Shown here: piece by piece, positions 1-7,255 of the stretch
Layout: each line of letters starts with the position of its first letter
Position numbering within the stretch: the first letter of the stretch is position 1
NCBI GenBank assembly: GCA_964509075.1
Contig: CAZDWC010000002.1
Location: 1-64,000 of the forward strand
DNA: 64,000 nt
Source: UBA7239 sp964509075
GTDB lineage: Bacteria; Pseudomonadota; Gammaproteobacteria; Pseudomonadales; UBA7239
Reading direction: 5' to 3'
Position numbers and translations under genes: made by a program
The notes under the pieces: model-generated
Database searches by the model: none
Told to the model about the DNA's origin: nothing
Seen by the model: only the letters and a program-made list of their open reading frames with translations

Positions 1-372
1 GATGAGTCCATGCACCTGAACTTCGGTGTGGATGTGATCAACCAGATCAAACTGGAAAACCCGCATCTGTGGACAACGGAATTCCAGCAGGAAGTGATCC
101 AGATGATTCTGGAAGGCACGACGCTGGAAATCGAATACGCGCGCGATTCCATGCCGCGCGGTGTGCTGGGCATGAACGCAGCGATGATGGAAGAGTATTT
201 GCAATTCATCGCCAACCGCCGCCTGTCGCAACTCGGTTTGCCGGAGACGTATCCCGGTGCAAAAAATCCGTTCCCATGGATGAGCGAGATCATGGATTTG
301 CGCAAGGAGAAAAACTTCTTCGAAACGCGCGTGATCGAATACCAGACTGGCGGTGCGCTGAGCTGGGAGTGA
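1..372 (+). CDS. nrdB: Ribonucleoside-diphosphate reductase class I, beta subunit (3' part)
   Basis: Only the C-terminal 123 residues are present, because the reading frame is open from the first base (Asp-Glu-Ser precede the first visible Met). The stretch ESMHLNFGVDVIN followed by KLENPHLWT is typical of the helical ferritin-like core of NrdB. The protein ends with the conserved acidic tail (YQTGGALSWE), which in this family docks the small subunit onto NrdA. NrdB carries the di-iron tyrosyl radical cofactor used to reduce ribonucleotides to deoxyribonucleotides in the cytoplasm. The iron and tyrosine ligands lie upstream of the window. nrdA is expected upstream but cannot be seen. Confidence 0.93.
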   Translation, partial: DESMHLNFGVDVINQIKLENPHLWTTEFQQEVIQMILEGTTLEIEYARDSMPRGVLGMNAAMMEEYLQFIANRRLSQLGLPETYPGAKNPFPWMSEIMDLRKEKNFFETRVIEYQTGGALSWE

Positions 373-392
373 TTTTCACCGGCGCACATAAA

Positions 393-461
393 GGGCGCAT
401 GCAATGCGCCCCTACATCGGCGTGATCATCAGCAAAACGTAGGGGCGCGATTCATCGCGCC
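393..461. repeat. Nested palindromic repeat (REP/MITE-like)
   Basis: Two near-perfect hairpins lie 32 bases apart after nrdB. The first has an 8-bp stem (393-400 with 404-411, loop GCA) and the second an 8-bp stem (444-451 with 454-461, loop TC). Their inner flanks are also complementary (CCCCTAC at 409-415, GTAGGGG at 439-445), so the whole unit can fold as one larger inverted repeat. No U-tract follows either hairpin, so this looks more like a dispersed REP/MITE-type element than a simple terminator, although it may also stop nrdB transcription. I saw no second copy in the window. Confidence 0.6.
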
Positions 462-500
462 GGATGCCACCATTTATTGACGCAGTACAGGGGAGTTTTC

Positions 501-701
501 ATGTCAAACAAACCGCCAATGGACCCGGAAACCGTCCTCATCACGCTCGACCAGATCAACCAGACCATCGAGGTTCTCTCCAGCGTCGTCGGCCGCCTGC
601 AACGCTATGTGCAAACGCATATGCCGCAGCAACCGCAGAGTGAGTTGCCGTTTGCGGCTGCTGAACCGCCGAGTAATGGAAGCAAGAAGGCGTTGCATTG
701 A
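501..701 (+). CDS. Small conserved-type hypothetical protein (66 aa)
   Basis: The start at 501 was chosen over an in-frame ATG at 477 because GGGAG (491-495) sits five bases before it. The protein begins MSNKPPMDPETVLITL. Its first two thirds are predicted to be amphipathic helix (heptad-like Leu/Ile/Val through residue 45), and the tail is Pro/Ala/Ser rich. There is no signal peptide or membrane segment. I recognise no domain. It stands between the nrdB-proximal repeat and the antitoxin-like gene, on the same strand as both neighbours. Confidence 0.6.
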   Translation: MSNKPPMDPETVLITLDQINQTIEVLSSVVGRLQRYVQTHMPQQPQSELPFAAAEPPSNGSKKALH

Positions 702-747
702 AGCTGCGATATAGTGAGCCCGCGCCACACCACCGAGGAAACACACC

Positions 748-972
748 ATGTTGCATACCGTGAAAGCCATCATTGACCAGCAAGGGCATGTGCAATGGCT
801 GGAGCCGGTGGAGCTGCATGCGCCACAGCAGGTATTGATTACTCTGCTGGATGAGGAAATTAGCAAGAATGAAACCGCAGCGTTGGCTGAGCCTGCGCTG
901 GCGAAGAAATGGCTGAACGAGGAGGAAGATGCAGCATGGGCGCATTTACAGCCGGAAGCCCAGTACTCCTGA
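748..972 (+). CDS. Antitoxin-like small acidic protein (74 aa)
   Basis: A short acidic protein. Its N-terminus (MLHTVKAIIDQQGHVQWLEPVELH) reads like the beta-strand start of small antitoxins that sit beside PIN-type toxins. Its C-terminus (EEEDAAWAHLQPE) matches a tail I recall from such proteins. GAGG lies upstream (736-739 region), seven to nine bases before the ATG. It ends only 13 bases before the RelA/SpoT-domain gene, so the two could be co-transcribed and could form a toxin-antitoxin pair. That pairing is inferred from position only. Base composition is like the host genome, unlike the A-rich downstream gene. No PIN or MazF toxin is adjacent. Confidence 0.5.
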   Translation: MLHTVKAIIDQQGHVQWLEPVELHAPQQVLITLLDEEISKNETAALAEPALAKKWLNEEEDAAWAHLQPEAQYS

Positions 973-985
973 CTAAACACAGCAC

Positions 986-2014
986 ATGGAACTCAACACA
1001 AAAGAGAAACCGATTTATTTCCCTGGCGGATCAAAATCACGCATTAATTCCGCAGGGGAAAGAATTCGAAAAAACAACGCATCACCAGATGACATTCAGA
1101 CCATTGAAATATGGCGAGCAGCCCACCGAGAAGTATTAAACACATTTCAAGCATTACTCAGAACAAAAGCAAAAAAAAGAAACATTATCGTCGCACAACG
1201 CCACAAACGAAGAAACACCATCTTCGATAAACTTAATCGCCTCCCCAAAATGGAGCTATCACGCATGGACGACATCGCAGGATGCCGCCTAATATTTGAC
1301 ACCATCGAAGACCTAAATGACTTCAGAAAAGAAATTAACAGCTCAAACTTCAACCACAAGCTAAAAAATAATCTAGAAAAATACGACTACATTAAATCAC
1401 CCAAAAAATCAGGATACCGAGGGATACACGACATTTATTCGTATGATGTCAAATCCAAAAAGGGCGAACACCTAAAAGGACTTCTTGTTGAAATTCAATA
1501 CAGAACCCTAATTCAACACGCTTGGGCGACCGCCGTTGAAGTTATTGGCTTTATAACAAAAAGCCAGCCAAAATTTCAAAAAGGCGACAAAAGGTATGAG
1601 CAATGCATGTCCCTTGCATCAGAAATACTCGCCAGAGGCCACGAACACCTGACAGGCGCACACCCCGAACTAACAAACCATGAACTTATCAAAAAGTTTT
1701 TAGAACTAGATGAAGAATTACACTTAACAAGAACACTAACAGGACTAAACATCTCAGAATCTGAAAATTCAGAAAACAAAAACAGAATTCTAATATTTAA
1801 CAAAAATGGAATTTTGATAATAAAAAGCTACGCTGACGCAACATCCGCTCTTAAAGAGTTATTTCGACTAGAAAAAGAACATCCCGACCTTGACATCGTA
1901 CTTGTAAAAGCAGATAGATCAGAAGATATACGAGTTGCATTTCGAAACTATTTTTCCGACGCAAAAGATTTTATTAGACTGCTCAATGAAGCAAAATCAA
2001 AACTGGAACAATAA
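986..2014 (+). CDS. RelA/SpoT-domain nucleotide pyrophosphokinase-like protein (possible toxSAS)
   Basis: The 342-residue protein has a RelA/SpoT synthetase domain at about residues 55-190. Visible landmarks are a basic ATP-site stretch (QRHKRRNTIFDKL, 71-83), the metal-binding DDIAGCRLIF (95-104), the G-loop YDYIKSPKKSGYRGIH (133-148) and VEIQYRT (168-174). All the usual catalytic positions appear intact. There is no HD hydrolase, TGS or ACT domain, so this is not housekeeping RelA or SpoT. The C-terminal 150 residues are charged and unrecognised. Such small synthetases make (p)ppGpp or, in toxSAS/CapRel types, pyrophosphorylate adenine nucleotides or tRNA ends. The gene is much more A-rich than its neighbours, which suggests horizontal acquisition. 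Substrate and any defence role are inference. Confidence 0.82.
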   Translation: MELNTKEKPIYFPGGSKSRINSAGERIRKNNASPDDIQTIEIWRAAHREVLNTFQALLRTKAKKRNIIVAQRHKRRNTIFDKLNRLPKMELSRMDDIAGCRLIFDTIEDLNDFRKEINSSNFNHKLKNNLEKYDYIKSPKKSGYRGIHDIYSYDVKSKKGEHLKGLLVEIQYRTLIQHAWATAVEVIGFITKSQPKFQKGDKRYEQCMSLASEILARGHEHLTGAHPELTNHELIKKFLELDEELHLTRTLTGLNISESENSENKNRILIFNKNGILIIKSYADATSALKELFRLEKEHPDLDIVLVKADRSEDIRVAFRNYFSDAKDFIRLLNEAKSKLEQ

Positions 2015-2025
2015 ACAATAGCAAT

Positions 2026-2147
2026 AATAGGGGTCAGAGTCACATTTACAGCAAGAGACAAACATGAAACCACTGATCGCCGCTATCGTTCTTACATTAC
2101 TCAGCACCACCGCCCTCGCCCACGGCGGCGGTTGCCGCAAGAACTCA
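2026..2147 (+). repeat. Direct repeat, copy A
   Basis: About 120 bases starting AATAGGGGTCAGAGTCACA recur at 2694-2814. The similarity covers the upstream leader and the signal-peptide part of the small secreted protein (2064-2204), with one indel just before the ATG and scattered substitutions. The leader GGGGTCAGAGT resembles a palindromic unit that I recall near REP-associated IS200-like transposases; no transposase is present here. Confidence 0.75.
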
Positions 2148-2204
2148 CCGCCGGGCCAGTGCTGCCATATGGATAAAAAAGCTGGCGAAGTGCATTGCCA
2201 CTAA
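2064..2204 (+). CDS. Tiny exported His/Cys-rich protein (46 aa, YHYH-like)
   Basis: The 46-residue product has a clear signal peptide (MKPLIAAIVLTLLSTTALA, cleaved after Ala-Leu-Ala). The short mature part is rich in His and Cys: HGGGC, a CC pair, then KKAGEVHCH. The Gly-Glu-x-His-Cys-His ending matches the small periplasmic YHYH/Excalibur-like proteins, which are thought to bind metal; function is unproven. No strong ribosome site is visible before the ATG. The leader and signal peptide are duplicated, in damaged form, at 2694-2816. Confidence 0.6.
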   Translation: MKPLIAAIVLTLLSTTALAHGGGCRKNSPPGQCCHMDKKAGEVHCH

Positions 2205-2233
2205 GCTCATGCACAGCCACACAAGGAGACATC

Positions 2234-2656
2234 ATGGAAAACAAAATACCCTTACCCACTGACAATATATTCAAGTTCTACGCACTATTTTCCCTTCTTC
2301 TCCTGATATTCGGATTGGGATGCACCCTCTTTTTACATGAAAAAATGAATAATCAGCTAATTTCATACGTGATAGACCTAGAAACATTAAAGCAAGAAGC
2401 AACTCCCTCCCCAACACAGCAGGTTAGAAAGGAACTACTTGAAAAACAGATAGAAGTAACCATAGCAGACAAGAAGTTTTATATTTATGCACTAGCGATC
2501 ATCTCTGGACTAAGCACACTAGGCATGTACTACGGATTCCAAAAATGGCATACCACCATACAACCACTAGCCGATGAAGCCGCTCGCGTACAACTGGAAA
2601 TTGCAAAGCTTCAGCTGCAAAAAATGCAGTATGAGATAAACAAGCTTAAGGATTAA
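2234..2656 (+). CDS. Membrane protein with two helices and a coiled-coil tail (140 aa)
   Basis: The start at 2234 (MENKIPLP) was chosen over the in-frame ATG at 2195 because AAGGAG (2223-2228) lies five bases ahead. Hydrophobic segments at about residues 15-35 and 83-103 are predicted to span the membrane. Between them is a charged region of about 45 residues. The last 30 residues (LEIAKLQLQKMQYEINKLKD) form a short coiled coil. No family is recognised. The gene is A-rich like the RelA/SpoT-domain gene upstream and lies exactly between the two direct repeats, so it may have arrived as repeat-flanked cargo. Confidence 0.65.
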   Translation: MENKIPLPTDNIFKFYALFSLLLLIFGLGCTLFLHEKMNNQLISYVIDLETLKQEATPSPTQQVRKELLEKQIEVTIADKKFYIYALAIISGLSTLGMYYGFQKWHTTIQPLADEAARVQLEIAKLQLQKMQYEINKLKD

Positions 2657-2693
2657 GCCCTTTGGAAACCACACTAAAGAGACCACAACAAAC

Positions 2694-2814
2694 AATAGGG
2701 GTCAGAGTCACATTTACAGCAAGGGGCAAACCATGAAACCACTAATCCCCGCTATTGTTCTTGCCTTACTCAGCACCACCGCCCTCGCCCACCGCAGCTA
2801 TTGGCGCAAGAGTT
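2694..2814 (+). repeat. Direct repeat, copy B
   Basis: This is the second copy of the repeat at 2026-2147, in the same orientation about 668 bases downstream. It keeps the GGGGTCAGAGTCACATTTAC leader and the signal-peptide codons and then loses similarity. A further A/T-rich stretch at about 2836-2850 (AATTTACTCCTGA) weakly resembles the inverse of the leader, as if it were a decayed opposite end. Confidence 0.7.
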
Positions 2815-2816
2815 GA
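2733..2816 (+). pseudogene. Truncated copy of the small exported YHYH-like protein
   Basis: Reading from the ATG at 2733 gives MKPLIPAIVLALLSTTALAH, clearly the same signal peptide as the gene at 2064. The frame then degenerates to RSYWRKS and stops after 27 residues, losing all the Cys/His residues of the mature protein. It is a dead duplicate inside repeat copy B. Confidence 0.65.
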
Positions 2817-2860
2817 CTGCTAGCCAGCGCCGCCAAAATTTACTCCTGAGTTACGGGGAT

Positions 2861-2894
2861 AAAAAAAGCAGCACCGTTCAACGGCGCTGCTTTT
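2861..2894 (-). terminator. Rho-independent terminator of the kelch gene
   Basis: A GC-rich hairpin (GCAGC-x-CCGTT paired with AACGG-x-GCTGC, one internal mismatch) is followed on the minus strand by seven Us. It lies 30 bases beyond the stop codon of the minus-strand kelch gene. The plus-strand side also has four Ts, so it may work in both directions. Confidence 0.75.
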
Positions 2895-2924
2895 GCATTA
2901 ACACTCACGAAGAAGCAACACACA

Positions 2925-4676
2925 TTACTGTGCGGTAAAGCTCATTTGAGTCAGCACATCACTCTCAATCTTTTCACCCTGTGAACGCGTGACTTCAGCA
3001 GTACATGTCACCTTGCTACCAGCAGCAATACCGGAATAACTGAAAGCATTTTCAGCACCGCTATAAGTCACACCCTGCACAGTCGCCGAGATACCTTCGA
3101 ATAAATTGCTTATTCTTATATCACCTATACCGTTATCGCATTTCAATGTCGGCCGGTCTTGGTTTGGACCCGTTGTTCTGATCCCCTCCGCCTGTATGCG
3201 GCGCGAATCAAACAAAAACTGATAAGTGACAGTGCGTGACGCCTGAGAAACATAGCTGACTGCAATCGGGCTCATGTCGGGAAAATCCGTCACCGGCGAA
3301 TACTGTTTTACACCACCGACAACAACGTAACCTCGCAATGCGTACTCAACACCACTGCCATAAGTAGACGTTGGCGCAATATTGACAGCACTCGAGATTA
3401 ATGGATGACTGGCGTTATCGTCGTATGATACGACCGGGCTAACATATGCGGATTTTGCGTCCCCGCCTGCCTTGGGCGTCAATTCAAAACCGTATTGCGT
3501 AATGTTTGAATAATTCGGATTCACGGAAAATGTGAAAGTCACATTCCACGGTTCCGCCGTGGAAAAGCTGACACTAGGTGCTACCAGTGTCGGAGGCGAG
3601 GCGATGTGACCCTGCGGCCCCACGATCCTTGCGTATTGCACCGTACTCACCGGCTGGATAGAACTGCCTGCCTGCGTACCACCAACGGCATAAACGAAAC
3701 TCCCCGCAGACGCTGCGCGCAAACTTGCACTGGCAGCCACAATCGAGCTGGTAGTATTCCACGCGCCAAGTTGACCATTGGCTGTCGCCTCAGCCACATA
3801 AACAGCCTGTGAGTTTTTAGGTGGCACAGGGGAGTCATCATCGCCACCATTACTGGCACCCCCCACCACATAGAGATCAAGCGAGTTTACCGCAATGCCC
3901 GCATTCCAAAGTGTTGCCGGCAAATCAGGCGCGTTATTCCACTGCCCCAAGGCACCATTGGCATCAATCGGCGCGTAATACACCGACGTACCAGCGCCCA
4001 TCTCGGTGTAACCGCCAATTGCGTAAAGATTGCTATTCGTTACCGCGAGCCCGACACCCCATTCTGCCTGCGGCAGCATCGTGGTGTTTTGCCACTGCCC
4101 CAGACTGCCGTCGGCATTGATGGCAGCAAACTCGACCTTGGGAAACACTGCAAGCTGGCTACTGTAACCACCGGCCGCATAAACATACTGACCCGCCACC
4201 GCCAGATTGAAAAATTTTCTCGCATCCAGCATGCCGTTAGCAGTCTGCCACGGTCCGAGACTGCCATCCGCATTGACATGCGCATAATAAACCGTTGCCA
4301 CCGTCGAACCGCCGGCCTGATTGACACCGCCAGCAACGTAAATAGTACCGCTGGCCTCTACAACACCTCCATCCATCACAGGAGCAGGCAACGCTGTTGT
4401 CGATTTCCATACACCGACACTGCCATCGCTATTGATTGGCGCATACTCCACAGAAGCGAGCACGGAATTATTCGCACCGTAACCACCAATCGCATAGATA
4501 TGATTACCACTCTTGGCAACACCGTGATGGGAGCGAGCGACGTTTAACCGGGTTGTCGTTTGCCAGGCAGCCAATCCACCTGGCGGCGTATCCTGCTGCT
4601 TGGCACCGTAGGCAAACGAGAAACATGAACAGGCAACTGCGAATGCAGCCACACGCAAGACTGAAGAACGTTGCAT
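2925..4676 (-). CDS. Secreted six-bladed kelch-like beta-propeller protein
   Basis: The start at 4676 was chosen over an ATG ten codons upstream because GGGAG lies eight bases before it and a signal peptide begins there (MQRSSVLRVAAFAVACSCFSF, cleaved near AYG-A). The mature protein has six kelch-type units of about 50 residues between residues 35 and 355. Each contains a W-x-x-x-x-x-L/M start, a central Y-A/V-x-G-G and an N/D-A/S-D/N-G-S/A-L-G-x-W ending, so it should fold as a six-bladed propeller. The last 220 residues form a separate Ser/Thr/Tyr-rich beta domain that I do not recognise. It is probably periplasmic or extracellular, with a binding role; there are no catalytic residues I can assign. 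It stands alone, with its own terminator. Confidence 0.8.
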   Translation of the reverse strand: MQRSSVLRVAAFAVACSCFSFAYGAKQQDTPPGGLAAWQTTTRLNVARSHHGVAKSGNHIYAIGGYGANNSVLASVEYAPINSDGSVGVWKSTTALPAPVMDGGVVEASGTIYVAGGVNQAGGSTVATVYYAHVNADGSLGPWQTANGMLDARKFFNLAVAGQYVYAAGGYSSQLAVFPKVEFAAINADGSLGQWQNTTMLPQAEWGVGLAVTNSNLYAIGGYTEMGAGTSVYYAPIDANGALGQWNNAPDLPATLWNAGIAVNSLDLYVVGGASNGGDDDSPVPPKNSQAVYVAEATANGQLGAWNTTSSIVAASASLRAASAGSFVYAVGGTQAGSSIQPVSTVQYARIVGPQGHIASPPTLVAPSVSFSTAEPWNVTFTFSVNPNYSNITQYGFELTPKAGGDAKSAYVSPVVSYDDNASHPLISSAVNIAPTSTYGSGVEYALRGYVVVGGVKQYSPVTDFPDMSPIAVSYVSQASRTVTYQFLFDSRRIQAEGIRTTGPNQDRPTLKCDNGIGDIRISNLFEGISATVQGVTYSGAENAFSYSGIAAGSKVTCTAEVTRSQGEKIESDVLTQMSFTAQ

Positions 4677-4940
4677 ATTGTTGACTCCCGAAAATACCCC
4701 GTGCATACAGGGATGTTGTACATCGCAATATTAATTAACCGTGTATAGCGTTATTATTTTAAAACGCCGGCTATGGTTACACGCCCCCGCTATCGACGCA
4801 ACATTCACAGCAAACACGGAGACTGAGCGGCCGTTTAACCCAAGCATCACATGCCGATTATCCACAGCCACCGCTGTCATTGAGCACCGGCTCCACACTG
4901 CCTACAATGACGCACCCTGCATCTCATCACCGAGCACAAA

Positions 4941-5189
4941 ATGAACGACACCCAATCGCTACCACCCTTGCCAGATCGCCTGTCGTGTAACCCCCGCAGC
5001 CCGCATTATGTAAAGGATATTTTCGAGCACGATATTGGCATTCGCCTCAACGGCAAGGAACGCACGGATGTCGAGGAGTATTGCATCAGTGAAGGCTGGG
5101 TGAAAATCCCCTCGCCTAAAGCACTGGATCGCCGAGGACAACCGCTGTTGATCAAGCTGAAAGGAACTGTTGAAGCGTTTTATAGTTAA
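4941..5189 (+). CDS. DUF3297 family protein
   Basis: The 82-residue protein follows the DUF3297 pattern closely: LPPLPDRLSCNPRSPHY at the N-terminus, DIGIRLNGKERTDVEEYC in the middle and LDRRGQPLLIKLKGTVEAF near the end. It is full length for the family, which is small, cytoplasmic, widespread in proteobacteria and of unknown function. There is no signal peptide or membrane segment. The 234 bases upstream (4707-4940) hold no convincing gene; they would contain its promoter and that of the divergent kelch gene. Confidence 0.85.
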   Translation: MNDTQSLPPLPDRLSCNPRSPHYVKDIFEHDIGIRLNGKERTDVEEYCISEGWVKIPSPKALDRRGQPLLIKLKGTVEAFYS

Positions 5190-5270
5190 GCAAAAGGATC
5201 GAAGACAGTTGGGAAACATTCACGCTGTTACGATGTTTTTTCGCAAATCCAATAAAGCGAGCCAAACTCC

Positions 5271-5693
5271 ATGAGCACCGTACTGTGGGCCAATGTATTG
5301 CGCGATGGCAAGGTCACCTCCGAAGAGGCTGATTACTACGCTCTCTACAAACACAGCAAAAAACTGGAAGCACTGGGCAAGACGCTCAAGCTGCCGTCTT
5401 TTCTCGCGCTGTGCGACACCACCGACCTGCGCTACAACCTCGAAGACCTGCCGCTGCCCGAGGGCATGCAATCCACCGATGAATGGATGGCGAAGCACGG
5501 CAACTGGCTGCCACTGTCGCAGGCACTCGCCATGCTGCAGCAGTTGCGCGAACACATCGCCAGCCGGCAGATTCGTTTCGGGCTTTTCAGCAACGCGCAA
5601 AGCGAAGTACTCGCAGAGCTGGATCAGGCCATCGCCTTCGCCGCATCACACGCCGGCAGCGCACAGCAGTTCAATTTTTCCGTGGTGATGTAA
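5271..5693 (+). CDS. Conserved-type hypothetical protein (140 aa)
   Basis: The start at 5271 gives MSTVLWANVLRDGKVTSEEADYYALYKH. The product is helical and soluble, with no signal peptide or Cys motif. A second helical half (LSQALAMLQQLREHI and EVLAELDQAIAFAASHA) follows. I do not recognise the family. A methyltransferase stub begins 33 bases downstream with a good ribosome site, so the two may once have been an operon. Confidence 0.65.
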   Translation: MSTVLWANVLRDGKVTSEEADYYALYKHSKKLEALGKTLKLPSFLALCDTTDLRYNLEDLPLPEGMQSTDEWMAKHGNWLPLSQALAMLQQLREHIASRQIRFGLFSNAQSEVLAELDQAIAFAASHAGSAQQFNFSVVM

Positions 5694-5726
5694 GAAATTG
5701 AAAAATCTCCGGAGGAATTATTTCCT

Positions 5727-5855
5727 GTGAATCACACCACCCCCACCCAAAGCGAACTCTGGAACGGCCGCGTCGGTGACAAATGGGTGGCGCTGCACGA
5801 ATGCCTCGAAGCGATGCTGATGCACGTTACCGACGAACTTGTGCACCGCCCGTGA
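5727..5855 (+). pseudogene. N-terminal stub of a class I SAM-dependent methyltransferase
   Basis: GGAGGA (5711-5716) precedes a GTG at 5727. The 42-residue product contains QSELWNGRVGDKWVALHECL, the usual opening of a family of small SAM-dependent methyltransferases (elements like WNGxxGxxWV before the SAM-binding fold). It stops at VHRP before any SAM motif, and the acyltransferase gene follows at once. I read this as a gene deleted down to its first exon-sized piece, not a functional peptide. The ribosome site being intact suggests the loss is recent. Confidence 0.55.
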
Positions 5856-5895
5856 CGATATACCCTGCTACCTGCCATTACAAAAGTCGAAAACA

Positions 5896-7047
5896 ATGAC
5901 TGTCAACAGAGACAACATTGCAGCACTCACCGGCCTGCGCGGCTACGCCGCAATGTGGGTGGTACTGTCGCATCTCTCCTTTCCCGACGCATTGCTGCAG
6001 GCCTTTGGCAACCGCATTCCCTGGGGATTGGCAGAAGGCGTGTTGCGCCACGAATACCTAGCAGTGGATTTGTTTTTCATGTTGAGCGGCTTCGTGCTGA
6101 TGCATGTGCACGGCCACGAATTCGCCCAGCGCGCGTCATGGAAAACCGCGCAACGTTTTCTGCTGCTGCGACTGGGCCGCATCTACCCGCTCCATCTGCT
6201 GGCACTGCTGGCCATGCTCGCCCTGCAGCCCTTCGACACCGGCATCGACGGACCGCGCACATTATTTTCCTTTCTCACACAGTTACTACTGGTCGCCTCA
6301 TGGGGCATGAACACGCAACTGTCATGGAACTTGCCCGCCTGGTCACTGAGCAGTGAATGGATGGGCTATTTGCTGTTCCCGTTGTTGGCCTGGCTGGCGG
6401 CGCGGTTGCGGCATCCACTGTTACAACTCATGGCCGTGTGCGCACTGTTCACGCTGTTTTACTGGATCATGTTTGTGCTGCCGATCTACCACAACTATTC
6501 CAACGGCACCGGCGCCACGGTACGGGTGTTGTGCGGCATGAGCGTGGGCATGTTGTTGTACAGCCTGCGACAAACCCTGCAGCACCATGCGCTGTCGCGC
6601 CACGCCACCGGACTATTATGGCTGAGCCTGCCGCTGGCGCTGGCGACCATGACCGACAGCGAAGGCCACCGTCTGCCGGAAAGCATCTGGGCGGTGGTGA
6701 TGATGGCCGTTGTATTGTTGCTGGCCTCACTGGCACGCGGGCGATACACGTCAATACTGACGCATCGCGCTGCCATCTACCTTGGCGAAATTTCCTACGC
6801 CATTTACATCCTTCACTATCCCGTTTTTCGCTTTCTGCACGTACTCGGCGGCGACCTCTACCAATACACGGCGGAGCACGGCAGTACTACCGCGGTGATA
6901 GCACTGGCACTGGCAACACTACTGTTGGTGACAGGCTGCGCCGCGCTGCTGCATCAGCTTGTTGAAAAACCCGTACGGCTGCGGGTCAAACAATTTGTGA
7001 TGCGACAGGCATCACCACGGCAATCACACACTGCAGGAAACACCTAA
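5896..7047 (+). CDS. Acyltransferase 3 family membrane protein
   Basis: The start at 5896 (MTVNRDNIAALTGLRGYAAMWVV) is preferred to the ORF opening at 5839 because the family begins with this I-x-x-L-x-G-L-R-G motif. The 383 residues contain about ten hydrophobic helices. Conserved features include the LDFFF-like VDLFFMLSGFVL and R-x-x-R-x-Y-P-L-H (LRLGRIYPLHL). Acyltransferase-3 proteins sit in the inner membrane and transfer acetyl or other acyl groups to sugars, lipopolysaccharide or peptidoglycan. The substrate cannot be read here. No glycan cluster surrounds it, and the ribosome site is weak. Confidence 0.87.
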   Translation: MTVNRDNIAALTGLRGYAAMWVVLSHLSFPDALLQAFGNRIPWGLAEGVLRHEYLAVDLFFMLSGFVLMHVHGHEFAQRASWKTAQRFLLLRLGRIYPLHLLALLAMLALQPFDTGIDGPRTLFSFLTQLLLVASWGMNTQLSWNLPAWSLSSEWMGYLLFPLLAWLAARLRHPLLQLMAVCALFTLFYWIMFVLPIYHNYSNGTGATVRVLCGMSVGMLLYSLRQTLQHHALSRHATGLLWLSLPLALATMTDSEGHRLPESIWAVVMMAVVLLLASLARGRYTSILTHRAAIYLGEISYAIYILHYPVFRFLHVLGGDLYQYTAEHGSTTAVIALALATLLLVTGCAALLHQLVEKPVRLRVKQFVMRQASPRQSHTAGNT

Positions 7048-7255
7048 TCACAAGCAGCGAAGCCATGCCATCCACCAATGATGGATGGCGAAACACAGCC
7101 AATGACTGCCACAGACACGCACCCAGTCGGGGCTGGCGCCGTGCGCAACAAGTACGCATAATGGCAAAATCCACACTCCGTTATAGCAGGGAAGCGTGGA
7201 CACACTGGCTAAAATCCATAGCGGACTTTGCCTGATGCCCGAACAGGAGACCACC

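Noticed and set aside
748..972. A firm toxin-antitoxin call for the gene pair at 748-2014
   Set aside because: The neighbours are close, but I could not show that the upstream protein neutralises the RelA/SpoT-domain protein; it is listed as inference only.
4741..4944. 67-codon frame between the kelch gene and the DUF3297 gene
   Set aside because: It has no ribosome site or domain, is Thr/Ile/Arg-rich and lies where promoters of two divergent genes are expected.
7067..7089. Hairpin GCCATCCA...TGGATGGC after the acyltransferase gene
   Set aside because: The stem is decent but no T-run follows, and it falls in the leader of the GH19 gene, so I do not call it a terminator.
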